A stretch of DNA of 64,000 nucleotides. It comes from Echinarachnius parma. Taxonomy: Eukaryota; Echinodermata; Echinoidea; Clypeasteroida; Echinarachniidae. This document shows, piece by piece, positions 12,301 to 26,400 of the stretch. The translations under genes were made by a program, and so were the position numbers. The DNA is taken from positions 1 to 64,000 of the forward strand of contig JBAMJV010003139.1 of the NCBI GenBank assembly GCA_037951105.1, written 5' to 3'. Within the stretch, counting starts at the first letter, position 1. Each line of letters opens with the position of its first letter. Under the pieces are notes generated by a model. That model was not told the DNA's origin. It ran no database searches and saw nothing but the letters and a program-made list of their open reading frames with translations.

Positions 12301-15300
12301 CTAATTTCCATTTTATACTGGACTTGTATTAAAGGGACTTAGTAACATTGTCCAAATCCTCAAAATAAAATTTGAATTTTAGCGGTTCCCTTATACCTTG
12401 TTTTATTCGTATTAACAATAAAATCATGGGACAGGTTTTTCAAATTTCCCGTTTGTTACAAAGATATGTATGATTGAAATATTCAGATATGAAAAACTCC
12501 GGGCGAGTTTTTCTTCCATGTACAAAGTGAGTGCAGTGAGTTACTGAATATCACTTAGCATTTTCGCTCATTACTTGGCCATACAATGTCCATTTGACTT
12601 GAAATGTTCACACAATATCCTGTGGACATATGAGATAACAACAATATACATTGCATCAACCATTCATCACTTTTTGCACATGTCAGCAAAGTTACTAGAT
12701 CCCTTTAATAAGAAGTGTGATTTGAGGTGCTGCAAGTTGTTGGAATTTTGTCTGCTCAGAGTAGTAGGAAATTGTGTAATCCATCTTGTCTGAGAGCTAC
12801 AAATCTTGTCTATTTTCTACTTGAAGATTTGTTGTAAGAATTGAGGGGAAGGGGAAGATTACAGCTTTGTACGTTAATACGATTTATTTGCCCAGGGTTT
12901 ATCATTTACGTCAATTATTTCCATTTCTCTCTTACTACCAGTAAGAAAATCTGTTTTCATTTGAAGTACTTAGTAAGAATTAGGTTTCTAATGGTATTCC
13001 TATAAAGATAGTGTTAAAGGGTACCACCACCCAAAAATAATATTCTTATAAATGAAAGGTGACATCTTTACTATTCCATTCCATCAACAAGTTCACATAA
13101 ATATGTTTCCAGAAAAAAAAATTAATTTGAAAAACGCATCACAATCTAAGGCATGCGTTCATGGGTCTGCATGTACGAGACTACTTTGCCCAGAGCGAAC
13201 GAATCGCCCACGTACGCGTGAATAGCATTGGCGCACTCGCAAATGCTTGGCCCGTACGGAACCAGGAAATAGTAGTGGTTCCGTAAGTGGTGGAAATTAA
13301 TTGCTTTGTTTATGAATAACACAACCCTTTGCAAAATGTTGGGTATCTATTTGATATCACAAAATGGTACTAAAACATATAATTATGTGTTGTTCTTTGC
13401 CTAGTGGTCCTCTTTAATGCTTACCTATTAGTTTCACAAGTGTCATGTGTAGTGTCTGGCGATGAAGACTAGCATAGAAACCAGGCACACATTGTGCACT
13501 TTACCAGGGTAGCTCCAGAACTGTCTTGTTTCTATCCAGGCCTCTTGCTAATGAATTATTCATGAAGAGCGTTAACCCGCCAAGGCAGGTTGTAACAGTA
13601 CTCAGAATAATGTGCTAATACTCAATAAGGAAGATCAACGAATGCATACATGGGAAATAATATTGGGGTCTCCCTGGGGGTAAAGGGGGAAGGGGAGGGG
13701 GGGGGGGGGGGGGGGAGTAGTAGTATTGACCCATTAAGCCTTAGGTAGGTCTTAACATGATTCAGAATAATGTGCAAATATTGTATTGGAGGGGGTGCTA
13801 GGAAATACATGTAAGGTGTGTTTCAAGGTGTGTTCTTCCATTGTTAACAAATAGACGTGACATCATTTTCATGACTCCCTAAGCCTATAGGTAAGGGGTG
13901 CTGGGGGAAGAAGGTAGGAAAGGGTCGCTGGAAAAAGGTGTGTGGTTGAACATGCATCTCTTTAGAAAAATGTATATAATTTAGCATTGGGACACTGCTC
14001 ACAGGAAATGCTACAAGAAAGATTAGGTAATAATGCATGTGTACATACATTTAGATGGACAATGTTGGTTTGAAGACTCATTGGGAGGAGGGGACAGGGG
14101 TGTGGGGGGGGGGGGGGGGCAGGGAGTATTTAAATGTGTCTAGGGAATATGAGGGAGGAGTTTCGGAGGTGAGGTGGTGTGACTTTCATGCACACCCACA
14201 TACATATATTGTACATTATCATCTGCATCTTTGGGAATGTATTGACCAGGGTTGTGTTGTCACCGTGCTTCAGGCTTGCCTACAGTTTGATTTTGGTAAA
14301 AAGGATTACATTTTAATCATGTACTTAAATTTTTTTGTGGGGAAATTGGTGCATGAATTTATTAAGATAGTGGTGTAAAGTTGTAATGGGGAGGTGTTAA
14401 TGGGCATTGTTTGAGTAAAGAAAGGAGACTGGTGTATGTCTGCTGTTAGGTAAAGAAAAAATCCCGGATCGATCTCGGATCGGTAGAATTCAAAATCGCT
14501 AACGAGATTCTCGGATCGGATCGGATCTCGGAAAAAAATAATATTGCAATTTGCTCTGAAAAAAATGCAGCGTTGTAGACTTATCTTTCTTGTTTTATAT
14601 GCCAATAATATTAACAATGTTGACGCTTTGAGGCATGCACATATCAACCTTTACAGAAAAACAGTTACAGACTCTTCAGAATTAACTAAGTTTCGCAAGA
14701 AAAGTATTTTTTCCGAATTGAATTGGGCCTAGAAATCGATCGTTTGTTCAGCATCGCGCCACACATTCACAGAACTCAGCCGGCCAGTCACGGGGAAACA
14801 TCACATGAAAATATGTACGATCTTCTTGGTGAGAGCCTTCAAAAAGTGGCTATAAATTAGCCTTTTTGTGATCAACACAATTTTGGTAGTCTACTTACAT
14901 GATAACATGGCATTTGAAAGCTGAACAGATTTTAAAAAATACCCCCAAAACAATGAAAAACTGGGCTGAATATATCGATAAATTTTCAAAGCACGTTCGT
15001 GAGGGAAGGTTGAAGTAGTTACGGTACCGGTAGCAGCAAGTTTTCGGGCCGCTGCGCTGCTGGCATGTTTCACGCATTATTCGCTCGTGTACGGGTCTTT
15101 GTTTCATACGCCGGATTCATCCGCGATCTGTTATGTATTATACATGTAGTTGTTATTTACTGATTTTTTTAGTAGTTGTTTGCATTGCTTTGGGGCTCAG
15201 TTTTTTTCTGTTCAGCTTTTAAACGCCATGCAATCATGTAAGTAGAATATCAAAACATTTAAACATGGTGCAAATAACCAAAATACGTATTTTGAGCCAC

Positions 15301-17368
15301 TTTTAGAATGCACTGGCTGATCAGCTCGATCATACAGATATACATCTGAAGTCTCCCCGAGAGTGTCGGCCTAACTTTGTGTGCATTTCCGTCGGCAATA
15401 TCGTTCAAATGACTAGCAATTTTGCGCATCCTGTTCAATTTACGACTGCGAAACGAATTAATGAACCAAGAATTTCTACAAAATAACCACTCATAAAGTA
15501 AACAATATTGATTCCCCCATTCTTTATTTAAATTACACTACTTAATGGACTGTCAAACATACACATTTTCAATAATTACTGGATAAAATGGGTCGGCACA
15601 ATCTTCCGATATTTTCTACCGAGAAAATTTATTTCTCGGATCCGTCTCGGATCCAGCTCAGAAGCGATTATCGCCGGGAAATCGGATCGTTCCCGGATCG
15701 GATAACAGCATTAGTATTTTTTAACCTGCTCCACAATAACAATAAATTAGTAGTAAATCATCTGCTTGAAATGTGCAATTTAGCACCTGCAATGTAAGAC
15801 ATTTCTAGGCAAATGACATTTTTCATTAAAAGTTGTTTTCAGAATAGATAACAAAAATGTTCTAGAAAAAAAGCAATTAAAGCCGAATCAGATCCCATAT
15901 CCTGTATTGGAGTATATACATTGTATCTATAGATGGGAATGCCAGCTTTCGACTTGCGTAATACTATCTTCCTCTGGAGCCCTGTACGCAAGTATGAAGT
16001 ATCAAAATGCAGGGCTCACTTTCTGCGCGAAATATTAGCCTTTTGAACTTGGCTCTGTTTTGATTGCCATGGCGAGATTGCCAAAACCCTGGGTATTTGG
16101 GGATTTTTCTCAGAAATGTAAATTGATTTTCACTCTCCCGTGTAATTTTGCAGAAGATGGGGCAGGATTTGGCCCATCTGATCACCTACTTTATCCAAGT
16201 TCAATTTTCCTATGCCATGATATGCGTGCTTGGATTTAGTCCTCTAGCCGATACTGAAACCGAAACATAGCTTTGAATATATATGTTCACAGGGTCTTAA
16301 AGAGAACTAACACTGAAAATTGTTTATGTGATAAAATGTTAAAATAACGAGTTGTATCTAGAGCCTAGCTTTTAATCCTAGCAGGATCTTTGGTCATTTT
16401 TCCCCCTGATAAATATCCTGATCGGATTGAAAGCTAGGCTCTACACAACTCTTATTTATCACATTGGTGATTTATGGTAGATAAGCAGTTTTCAGTAGTA
16501 TTTTCTTCATAAAGTGTCAAAAAGGTACCAGTTCCAACAATAATGGTTTTTAAGACTTACATTATTATAAGTTTCTGAAAAGATTTTGGAATTAGCTAGT
16601 AGTATCTGTTTGATTCCTATTGATTAGCTAAATAATTTATTGTATGTATCAAATACTTTTTTGTCCCTAAACTAAATTTTAACAAAATAAGGTCGTAGAA
16701 ATTATCATTATGAAATATCAAATTAATTTCATTAGCTCCAAGTACTATGTTGGTGTAAAGAGAATATTGAGTTATTACATAATAACATGTCAATTTGCGT
16801 AATGATAAGGGTTAATGAAACCAAAGTAGATTGTTTTGCTGGCATATAGTGTGAACAAGCTTAATGTTAAAGGGCTGAATTAATGGAAAGATCAGTTTAT
16901 CTCATTATGTTCACATGTAGAAACATCGTTGCAGGCTGTATTGGTAAATGCCATTAAAAGTGTTTCTACCCTGTAGGCCAATGGATGAAGAAAGTGTTCA
17001 TTTTAATTTGAACTGTCTTTTCTCAGTATTAGGGTTTTCACAGATTTTGTTCAACTCAAAATAAATAATTAAAACTCAAAATGTTTGTTTGTTGTTGTTG
17101 TTGTAAAAGCAAATCATTTCACCTTTCAGTGACAAAATATATCTATATATATCACAGAGAATAAGTTATTTTGGTCCCATCGCGCTACAAATCTCAAAAT
17201 ATTTATCCCTGTACCATCCTATCTTTCTGTCCATCTGGTTGCCTTTTAAAAAATCTTCAGGTGTTTTGATCTATCTGTCAATTTGTTGTGATATAATAAT
17301 TTGACTAATAATGTTATAATGTAAAGTGCTTGGAGATGAATCATATTAGGCGCTATACAAATCGCAAA

Positions 17369-17402
<34 letters not shown>

Positions 17403-20400
17403 GGTTTATTGTATAAAAAACATATTCAAAAGCAAAAAATATTAGTATTTGAGACTTTCAACAGAAATTTATATAAATAATTTCATGGCTCCTTGATAAT
17501 AACAATATTTTTATCAAAATGAATGCCTTTTCAAAAGAACTGTTTCAAACAATTATACAAAGAATCTAATGGCTTCCATAATTGTTACGTCCAACTTATT
17601 TTGTTCTACTGTTACAAAACAATAACAAGTACTAGCTAGATTCAGCAAGGTCAGATTGAATTAGGGCAAATTGTAAGCTTTTTTTCTTTTCATTTCGCCC
17701 CGTTTGTATGTCAGTTCCTTTTAATTACCATAAAAAACTTGTTGACGGATTTGAATTATTCAGCACTGATAGTTATTTATCATCATAACACCTTCGATAC
17801 CCAAACAAGTATCAAGAGATCCGACTGTAGAAATATGATTTATGTACTACAGATATTATAGTTTTATACTTTTATGAGAGTGAGAATTGTGTTGAATAAG
17901 ATACAGATAGATTGGGCCTTACTAGTACCATTGTCATTTTAATCAATATAATTTTAGATGTCTAATTAATGCAATATCATACATTTTGTTTGTCATACTT
18001 CTTAAGTCTTTGTTATAAACATGCTTGTAAACATGTACATTTCAGCCCATGGGCTGCCAAATGTGTATTATGAAAAATATTAGTAAAACTTGATTGAACT
18101 GAAATTGATTTGAATTGTGAGAAACGAAGAAGAAAACACCAACAGCCCTTAAATTAATAGCAAGTCCGATGTCTAGTTTGTAAACAAGGCGAAGCAGTGG
18201 GATGGGTTGGGTGATTATTCATTAACCGGATTTGATGGCAGTGGAATGTTATGACGAGGTTAGTAAGAGATTGTTGTTATATGGTATTTGCCTTCTTCAG
18301 CTGACAATTTAAGAGACAAAACAATGCACAACTTTGGACAGATATGTACATGTACATGTATGTCTGTGTTTACAATATAGTCTGGCAACCTTGTTTATAG
18401 ACTTTGTTCCCTGTATTAACCTCCTCATCTCTAAGAAATATTGGATTGTGAAGGACCAATGTTACACATAATTTTCTGGTTACTTGGTAGAATCTTCAGG
18501 ATGTACATGTAGGCTTAAATCACATTTGACGAGACATGAAGATTAATTGAGACGATAAGATAATATGAGTATAGGGCAGGACAGTGGCATAGCCAACGGG
18601 GGGAGGGGGGGGGGAGGATGCCTCTAATAAAATTAATTACAACAGAAAATGAAACATTTAGGGGAAACTTTTACAAATAATAGGAATAGCACCACCAAAA
18701 TAATTCTGTGGTCCCCCCCCCCCCCCCATTAGTTCAACCATGCTATGCTTCTAAGGGTAGGGCATGTTAACAGATTGACAGTGAGACTACAGGAGAAATA
18801 CAAATACAAGACACAGGTAGAAACACATTACATAGCACTTACTTCAGTTGTGTAATACATTGGGAATGAAGCTTTGTTTTGGCTGAAGTTAGAGGCACAC
18901 TTTGTGTGACCTCTTGACAATGTGAACTGACATTTGTGAAGGTGTACAATGGACATATCATTGTCATGTGACCTGTCTATAGCAAGCCAAAAGGGAATGT
19001 ATTCATCTCTTGTAAATATATTCATCTCTGACTAAATATATTTATCTCTGATAAAATATATTCATCTTTTGAAATTATTTATATTTATCTTTTTTAATAT
19101 ATTCGACTTTATAAAATATATTCATCTATTCAATATATTCACCTTTTAATATGTTTGTCTTTTGGATTAATTCATCTTTTAAAAATATTCATCTTTCTAA
19201 TATTTTCGTCTTTTTTTCATTCATCTTTTTAATATATTCATCTATTCAATATATTAATCCTTTCAATATGTTCGTCTTCTTGATTTATTAATCTTTTTAA
19301 TATATTCATCTTTTCAATATTTGTTCGTATTTCATTCGTCTTTCGCGAAATATATTCGTCTTTTGCAATATATTTGTCTTTTTCCAAATATATTCGTCTT
19401 TTACAAATATATTCGTCTTTTGCAATATATTTGTCTTTTTCCAAATATATTCGTCTTTGACAAATATATTCGACTTCATCAAATGGACACTAGATGGCGC
19501 TAGAGCTGTATCAGCTGTATATATATATGTACTGCACTGTACTACACTACAGCTAGCTAGCTAGCTATGTGCGCGCCACGAGTCTAGTCGATGTAAGATT
19601 ATCGAGCCGGCCTCGTGTGCATCTTCCCACTAGCTCTAGCTCGTTGTACGTCTAGATTCTAGCGTTTGCACGTCTGCCGTAGGTCAAGATGGATCTAGAT
19701 CAATTAATTAACTCTGCGGGAGTTGAGCGCGGCAGTAAGGAGTCTAACTCCTCAGGCTCAACGACGACCACCGGTACCAGCTACTCCAGCAACCACGAGG
19801 CCAACCACGTCCACATCAGGATCAACGTCTCGACTTAACCGACCGGCCCCTGGACAGCATCATCTCCATGCTAATGTTGGCCAGGAGCTGCTGCTGTGTA
19901 CATGGTCTTCGGAAGTTTGCGCAGGAGATACAATCCCGACAAATTTATACATTTTCTTCCGGAATAAACATAATTCAATAATAAAACTTATATTGATACG
20001 ATCAGCATATTCCATAGTTTTGAAATATATGAAAATTGTAATAATAGATGAAGGAGGCAAGACATAATTACCTGAAATCTGAATTAGATGCCCAGCTTGC
20101 TTGCGCTCGTGACCGTAGCCTACGTACTTTATCTGGTCGCGGCCGGCCGGCCGCGCGGGCCGCGGGCCACAGCTCAGCGCAGTACTACGTTCGCATGGCT
20201 CGGCTCTGCATGCTGCATGCATGCATGGATATGATGGGATCGTTGTTGCTCGATAATCTTACATCGACTAGACTCGTGGCGCGCACATAGCTAGCTAGCT
20301 AGCTGTAGTGTAGTACAGTGCAGTACATATACAGCTGGTACAGCTCTAGCGCCATTTAGTGTCCATTTGATGAAGTCGAATATTTTTGTCAAAGACGAAT

Positions 20401-23400
20401 ATATTTGGAAAAAGACAAATATATTGCAAAAGACGAATATATTTGTAAAAGACGAATATATTTGGAAAAAGACAAATATATTGCAAAAGACAAATATATT
20501 TCGCGAAAGACGAATGAAATACGAACAAATATTGAAAAGATGAATATATTAAAAAGATTAATAAATCAAGAAGACGAACATATTGAAAGGATTAATATAT
20601 TGAATAGATGAATATATTAAAAAGATGAATGAAAAAAAGACGAAAATATTAGAAAGATGAATATTTTAAAAAGATGAATTAATCCAAAAGACAAACATAT
20701 TAAAAGGTGAATATATTGAATAGATGAATATATTTTATAAAGTCGAATATATTAAAAAAGATAAATATAAATAATTTCAAAAGATGAATATATTTTATCA
20801 GAGATGAATATATTTAGTCAGAGATGAATATATTTACAAGAGATGAATACATTCTCTTTTGGCTTGCCATACCTGTCTTGGTATAACATATGTGCTCACA
20901 CATTGGAAATGAAGCTTTGTTTTGGCTGAAGTTAGAGGCACAGTACATTTGACCTCTTGACAATGTGCATGTGACATTTGTGAAGGTGTGTACAATGCAC
21001 ATGCCATAATCATGTGACCTGTCTCGGTATGTTGTGGCTGGGTTCAATTTCATGAGGCCTTCTAGGCCCCTGTAACATTAAGACTCACGATTAATCATGT
21101 GATCAATTTGATTAATCGTGCGACTACTCAATTAATCTTACAATTATATGATTGATATGAGTAGTTGCACGATTAATCAGAAAAATCTTTAAGTTACATG
21201 GCCCAGCTTTGTTCTATGAGACGAGCATGACATTTGAAAGTGGGTAGCTATTTGTGACCGGCTGTAGCAAAACCCTGCTGGCTGCACTTGTCGGTAATTC
21301 ATGTCTTGAAGAAATAGGTATTTTAAGTTCACATAATGTGTGTAAAAGACTTATGATTGTAAAATTGAAACAATCATATATCTTCACCAATTATTGACCA
21401 ATTTGTTAGAACAAAGCATCACATGAAAGCTTATGATGAGGCCTTTGTAATGGTATGAAAATCTACATTTTGATTTTTTACAGACAAGTGCCGGGTTTTG
21501 CTATAGCTGGTCACATTTAACCCCTTGCCTATGGGAACCGGGTGGTCTATGTACAAACTCTATGGGGATTTCAGAATCTCAAAGGGAACAGGTTAATTGT
21601 GCGCCTCATACTTACATCCAGTCTATTTTTCTTTTGGTATTTTCTTATTGGGAAAATGTCAGACGGGTGATATGAAATGAAACTTGAAATTATCATGTTC
21701 AATGCTATCCATCCAGAGGCCAAAACAGAGAGCTAGAGATGTCAATTCAAGACTCATTGTAAAACAAACTGTAAAGTGTTGTTAGTTGAACAACTTTTCC
21801 CCAATGGAAAGTAAGAACCTTTAGAATAGAATAGAATGAAATGGAATACATTTTCTCATGTAATCCTGTCTTGAAAATGTCTCACAAGTCGCACCCTGCG
21901 CATCTAGGTACTGGCGATTGCGAGAACAATCATGACATGAATTTAAAACAGTTTTTTTACTCTCTTTAACCCGTACAGGACGGGTTCCAAAAATACTCTG
22001 GCTTGGGTAAATGTATACATGTCATAGCAAAATCAGTCAGTCCTCAGTGGGTTAAAAGATAAATGAGAGACCTGTGAAATAGAATGAAATGCAGCATCAA
22101 ATTATCTGGTTCAAAGAAATGGGGGTTTTCCCTAGCCTAGATTATCTTGTCTAAACCCTGCCCTTCCAGGTACTGGCAATATGGGCCCGGGGGTGTGCGG
22201 TTTGGGGGGGGGGGGAAGCTGCAAGAGTAGCAACATGAATCTATACAGCTTTTACTTTCATACAAAAAATAAAATAAAAGGCCAGTGAAATATGGACAAT
22301 GAAACATCACATTACAAAAAAGGGGGGTGGGGTGGGGGCCCAAGTTGCAAGATTATGTAGCAACATGAACCTATACAGCTTTTACTATCATAGAACCAGA
22401 TAAAAGGCCTGTGAAATATATATAAAATCATCACATTTCCCTATGCAAACTTGCCCTTCCAGGTACGAGCAAGCGCGGGAACCAGGCTGCAACATGTTTC
22501 TAGACGATCTTAATCTTAAAGGGATAGTTGAGTTTTGGTAGAGAGGGCGCTAGACTACTTTTTGTTGTTGTGAGGTAATGAAAAACTGAGTGTAAAATTT
22601 GAAAGAGCATAATATTGAAATAATAAAATCATCTTTGTTTGATCAAAATCGGTTCAGAGACGGCTGAAATATCCATAAATATAACAATTTGTAATAAACC
22701 TGGGGCCCCAGGTTTATTAGAGAATTTTGAACCAGCAGTTTGTAATTGTGTGTTCCTTTCTAGTTATAACTATTAGTTTGTAATGTAATGATGCAGGTTT
22801 TGGTTACTAAAATTCAGTTTCACCAAAACTGTACTCTCCTTACCAGAACTCAACTATCCCTTTAAAGAAAGATAAAAGGCCTGTAGAATGTAATTAAACA
22901 AAACATCAAATGTTCTGACTTATCCTACCAATCTTCTGAAGATCCAGGTACTAGTCAACCCAGGAACGATGCCACAATAGTCGCATCATGATCCGGATAC
23001 AGATCTTACAAACGTTAAAGAAAAAATAAAGGACCTGTGAAATGGAATTAGATAATACATTTAACTGTCTTTTCCCAAATCTGCTCTTTCCAGGCATTGG
23101 CAAATGTGGGAAAAACCCTTTAGAGGAGAGCTCGGAGAGTAGCCACCTCGTATGTGCAAAGCTAAATAAAGACGTCTGTGAAATATAGTGGAATGAAACA
23201 TCACGTTTTCTCATTCGACCCTAACCCATCCAGGTACTGGCAAAAAGCAGGACCTGACGCTATGGAGTCACATTATTGTATATTGTACAGAGAGTTCAAT
23301 AGACACAGATGAATAAATACAAAAAGATGTGTGAAATAATTATATGGTGTGTAATCATGCAAGGTTCCACACAAACTTTTTTCTCTACTGGCCTGTTCGG

Positions 23401-26400
23401 GCAAGTGAAATCATGGATTTTAAAATTTTACTTCCCGCTTACTTCTAGATGACATTTACGACCTAAAGAATTACATTATTCTCTCATAGTTGATCAATAA
23501 TTTAGTTGCCCGATCGGGCAACCAAACAAGGCCATTTACCAATTTTTACTTGCCCCGGGCATCAGGGCAAGTGCTAGTGTTGAGCCCTGTGTAATGTCGC
23601 ATCCAGGCACTGGCAAAAGCAAGAACGAGGCTATAACATGATTGTTAGCTGTTCTAAAATATTCAAATATAAATAAAAACAAATGGAAAAAGACCTGTGA
23701 AATAAAATGAAATTAAACAATTACATTTTCTTATCCTACCGGGTACACTGACCTCCTAGGCACTGGCAAAAGGCTGGAACGGCGCTACATGATAGTATAC
23801 TGTTCTTACTATCTTAAAAGCAGGAACAACGCTTTTTACAAGATTGTTACCTGTTCTAACATATTAAAATATAAATTTAAAAAGACATTTTAAATTATAT
23901 ATCCAGGTACTGACTAAAGCAGGGACGACGCAACGATGGTCGTGACATGATAGTATACCGTTCTTGCTATCTTTAAAGTAGCATGATTGTAAAAACATGT
24001 GAAATAATATGAAATGTAACATCAAATTGGCCCGTATTCACAAAGGAGGTTTGTACAAACCCCGGTTAAAACCGCGGTTTACATCTATGGAATGCCAATT
24101 GTAAACTGATGGAGAGAGAATGTAAATTTGGTTCAAACCGCGGTTTACATCTATGGAATGCCAATTGTAAACTGATGGAGAGAGAATGTAAATTCCTTAC
24201 TTGTTAACAATGTTGATGGTACACATTCTCTCTCCATCAGTTTACAATTGGCATTCCATAGATGTAAACCGCGGTTTGAACCAAGGTTTGTACAAACCTC
24301 CTTTGTGAATACGGGCCATTGTCTCTGTCCATCCAGGTACTAGCCAAAGCGGGAAGGACACTACTAGAGTTGTGACATGATTGCTTGCTGTTCTTTCTAT
24401 ATTCAAACATAAATAAAAATGATATGGAAAGCAAATTGTGAAATAATATGAAATGTAACATCAAATTGTCTCTGTCCATCCCTGTCCCCATCCAGGTACT
24501 AGCCAAAGCGGGAATGACACTACTAGAGTTGTGACATGATTGCTTGCTGTTCTTTCTATTTATTCAAACATAAATTAAATGATATGGAAAGCAAATTGTG
24601 AAATAATATGAAATGTAACATCAAATTGTCTCTGTACCATCTCTGTCCCATCCAGGTACTGGCGAAAGCTGGAATGTATTAAAATATTCAAACATAAATA
24701 ACAATTATATGGAAAGCAAATTGTGAAATAATATGAAATGTAACATCAGATTGTCTCTGTCCAATCCAGGTACTGGCGAAAGCTGGAACGACGCTCCGAG
24801 AGTCACTGTCCAAGGCCATGAAGATGCGAGAACTGACGCCCGAGATGTGTGTAGTCTACAGGAACAAGACCCGCATGGCGCTCAGCTGGGACACCGATAT
24901 GATGTACCTTATGGGGGAGGAGGTAAGAACTTGTAAATTTTGTAATTCATTTTGAAAAGATTGGAGGTTTTGTTTGACACAAAATTGATCAACAATGTAG
25001 GAATATCCCAGATGTGATAGGAATGATAGATCTGAGATGTGTGTAGTCTACAGGAACAAGACCGGAATGGTGCCGAGCAGGGATACAGATGTGATGTACC
25101 TAAAGGGCAAGGAGGTCACAGTTCATTATTTTTGTATGAGAATAGAAACAATAATTTTAGCTCAGAACTAAAATCATGACTATTGAGGAGCCTTAAATGA
25201 TGCATACAGATAGGATTTTATGTAGGAGAGAGGAGATAAACGTTAAAGTATCTATCTTAAAAAACATATATAGGTATATTTGATTCTGGCACCTTTCAGA
25301 AATTTTCAAGGGATTTTGTAATTCAAGTACAATGCATTTAATTACCAACACCAAGCAAAACAATTTAGCTGGCCTTTACCATTTGCTACACATACATTTT
25401 GAGACAGAAACTATGCATTATTGGAAAGTAATAAGTAATAAGATTATCTGCAACTATTTATTTTGAATCTTGCTCAAACATTGTGCATGAAGTTGATTTA
25501 TTTGATTTGGTTAATAACATAGTATTAAAAGTAATAAGTGTAATGTATCATTTGCCTATTTTCTATTTCTCTTATTCCAGGTTTCAGTGGAGCTGAAAAC
25601 ACAGAATTTTCCAGCACCAAGTAGCTTATCGCATAACTTTGTAAGTATGACTCTTCCCCCCCCCCCCCTCCCCTTAAATCCTCTCAATATTAAAGGGATC
25701 TAGTAACTTTGTTGATATATGCAAAAAGTGATGAATGGTTGATGCAATGTATGTAATTGTCATCTCATATGTCCACAGGGTATTGTGTGAAATTTTCAAG
25801 TCAAATGGACATTGCATGGCCAAGTAATTAGCGAAAATGCAAAGTGATATTCAATAACTCACTACACTCACTTTGTACACAGAAGAAAAACTCGCCCGGA
25901 GTTTTTCTTATCTGAATACTTCGATCGTACATATCTTTGTAACGAAAGGGAAATTTGAAAAACCAAAACCTGTCCCGTGATTTTATTGTTAATACGAATA
26001 CAACAAGGTATGAGGGAACCGCTAGAATGAAAAATTTATTTTGAGGATTTGGACAATGTTACTTAGTCCCTTTAAAGTATTACATTTTTGTCCTACTTTA
26101 CCAAAAGGGTTTGTTTTGTTTTGTTTTGTTTTATTTTACTGTTCCGTGGTTTATCGCTTTAGTCAACAATTGACTTCATTTGGATCCGGCACTATAGTTA
26201 GGGCATAATTCATTTATGCATAATCAAGATTTATTGATCAAACTCCCTTTCCAAGTGGATAAAATCTGCATGATGTCATAGAAAATAGTGAATATATGGA
26301 AAAGTTTACGAAAACGGTTTGTTTTGTTTTCTTTTCTTTTATGTTATTGTCCAACGTTTTTTCACTTTGGTCAACAGCTTTCTTCATTTGGATCTGGCAC

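Larger units (their letters stand above)
9610..12990 (+). repeat. Long degenerate tandem array, unit about 150-200 bp, with later insertions
   Basis: A unit built from 'ATTTCTGATTACTATGAGTAGYAAGAAATATGTTTGTCTG', 'TGAGTAGTTGGAAAGCTTGTAATC', TTGTCTGAGTAG and 'CTGTATTTTCTAAAGATAAT' recurs about ten times with heavy drift. Examples lie at 9660-9800, 10200-10320, 10340-10440, 10490-10620, 10670-10800, 10910-11040, 12050-12190 and 12710-12850. The array is interrupted by a family D element, a SINE and MITE A copy 2. It has no coding potential. Confidence 0.7.
21904..24769 (+). repeat. Array of exon 3 acceptor/5'-end echoes
   Basis: Twelve degenerate copies of the exon 3 start, each with an AG just before it, begin at 21908, 22170, 22463, 22948, 23094, 23234, 23607, 23760, 23907, 24337, 24496 and 24656. 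The true exon follows at 24770. The last spacings are 159, 160 and 114 bp. The shared intron part reads GTGAAATAATATGAAATGTA, ACATCAAATTGTCTCTGTCC, ATCCAG. Copies 24337 and 24496 read VLAKAG, one differing residue, TLLEL and then a stop, against [13 protein letters not shown] in the exon. Unit length up to 300-400 bp is explained by later MITE insertions. Confidence 0.9.

Noticed and set aside
19010..19480. Regular short repeats resembling a CRISPR array
   Set aside because: Units of about 17 bp are contiguous without spacers, are mirrored in the opposite arm, and the genome is eukaryotic. This is a fold-back transposon arm.
20346..20611. Isoleucine/Lys-rich repeat proteins on both strands (also 19238-19503)
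   Set aside because: Translation of the tandem repeats of the fold-back arms. The same peptides appear in both arms because the arms are inverted copies.
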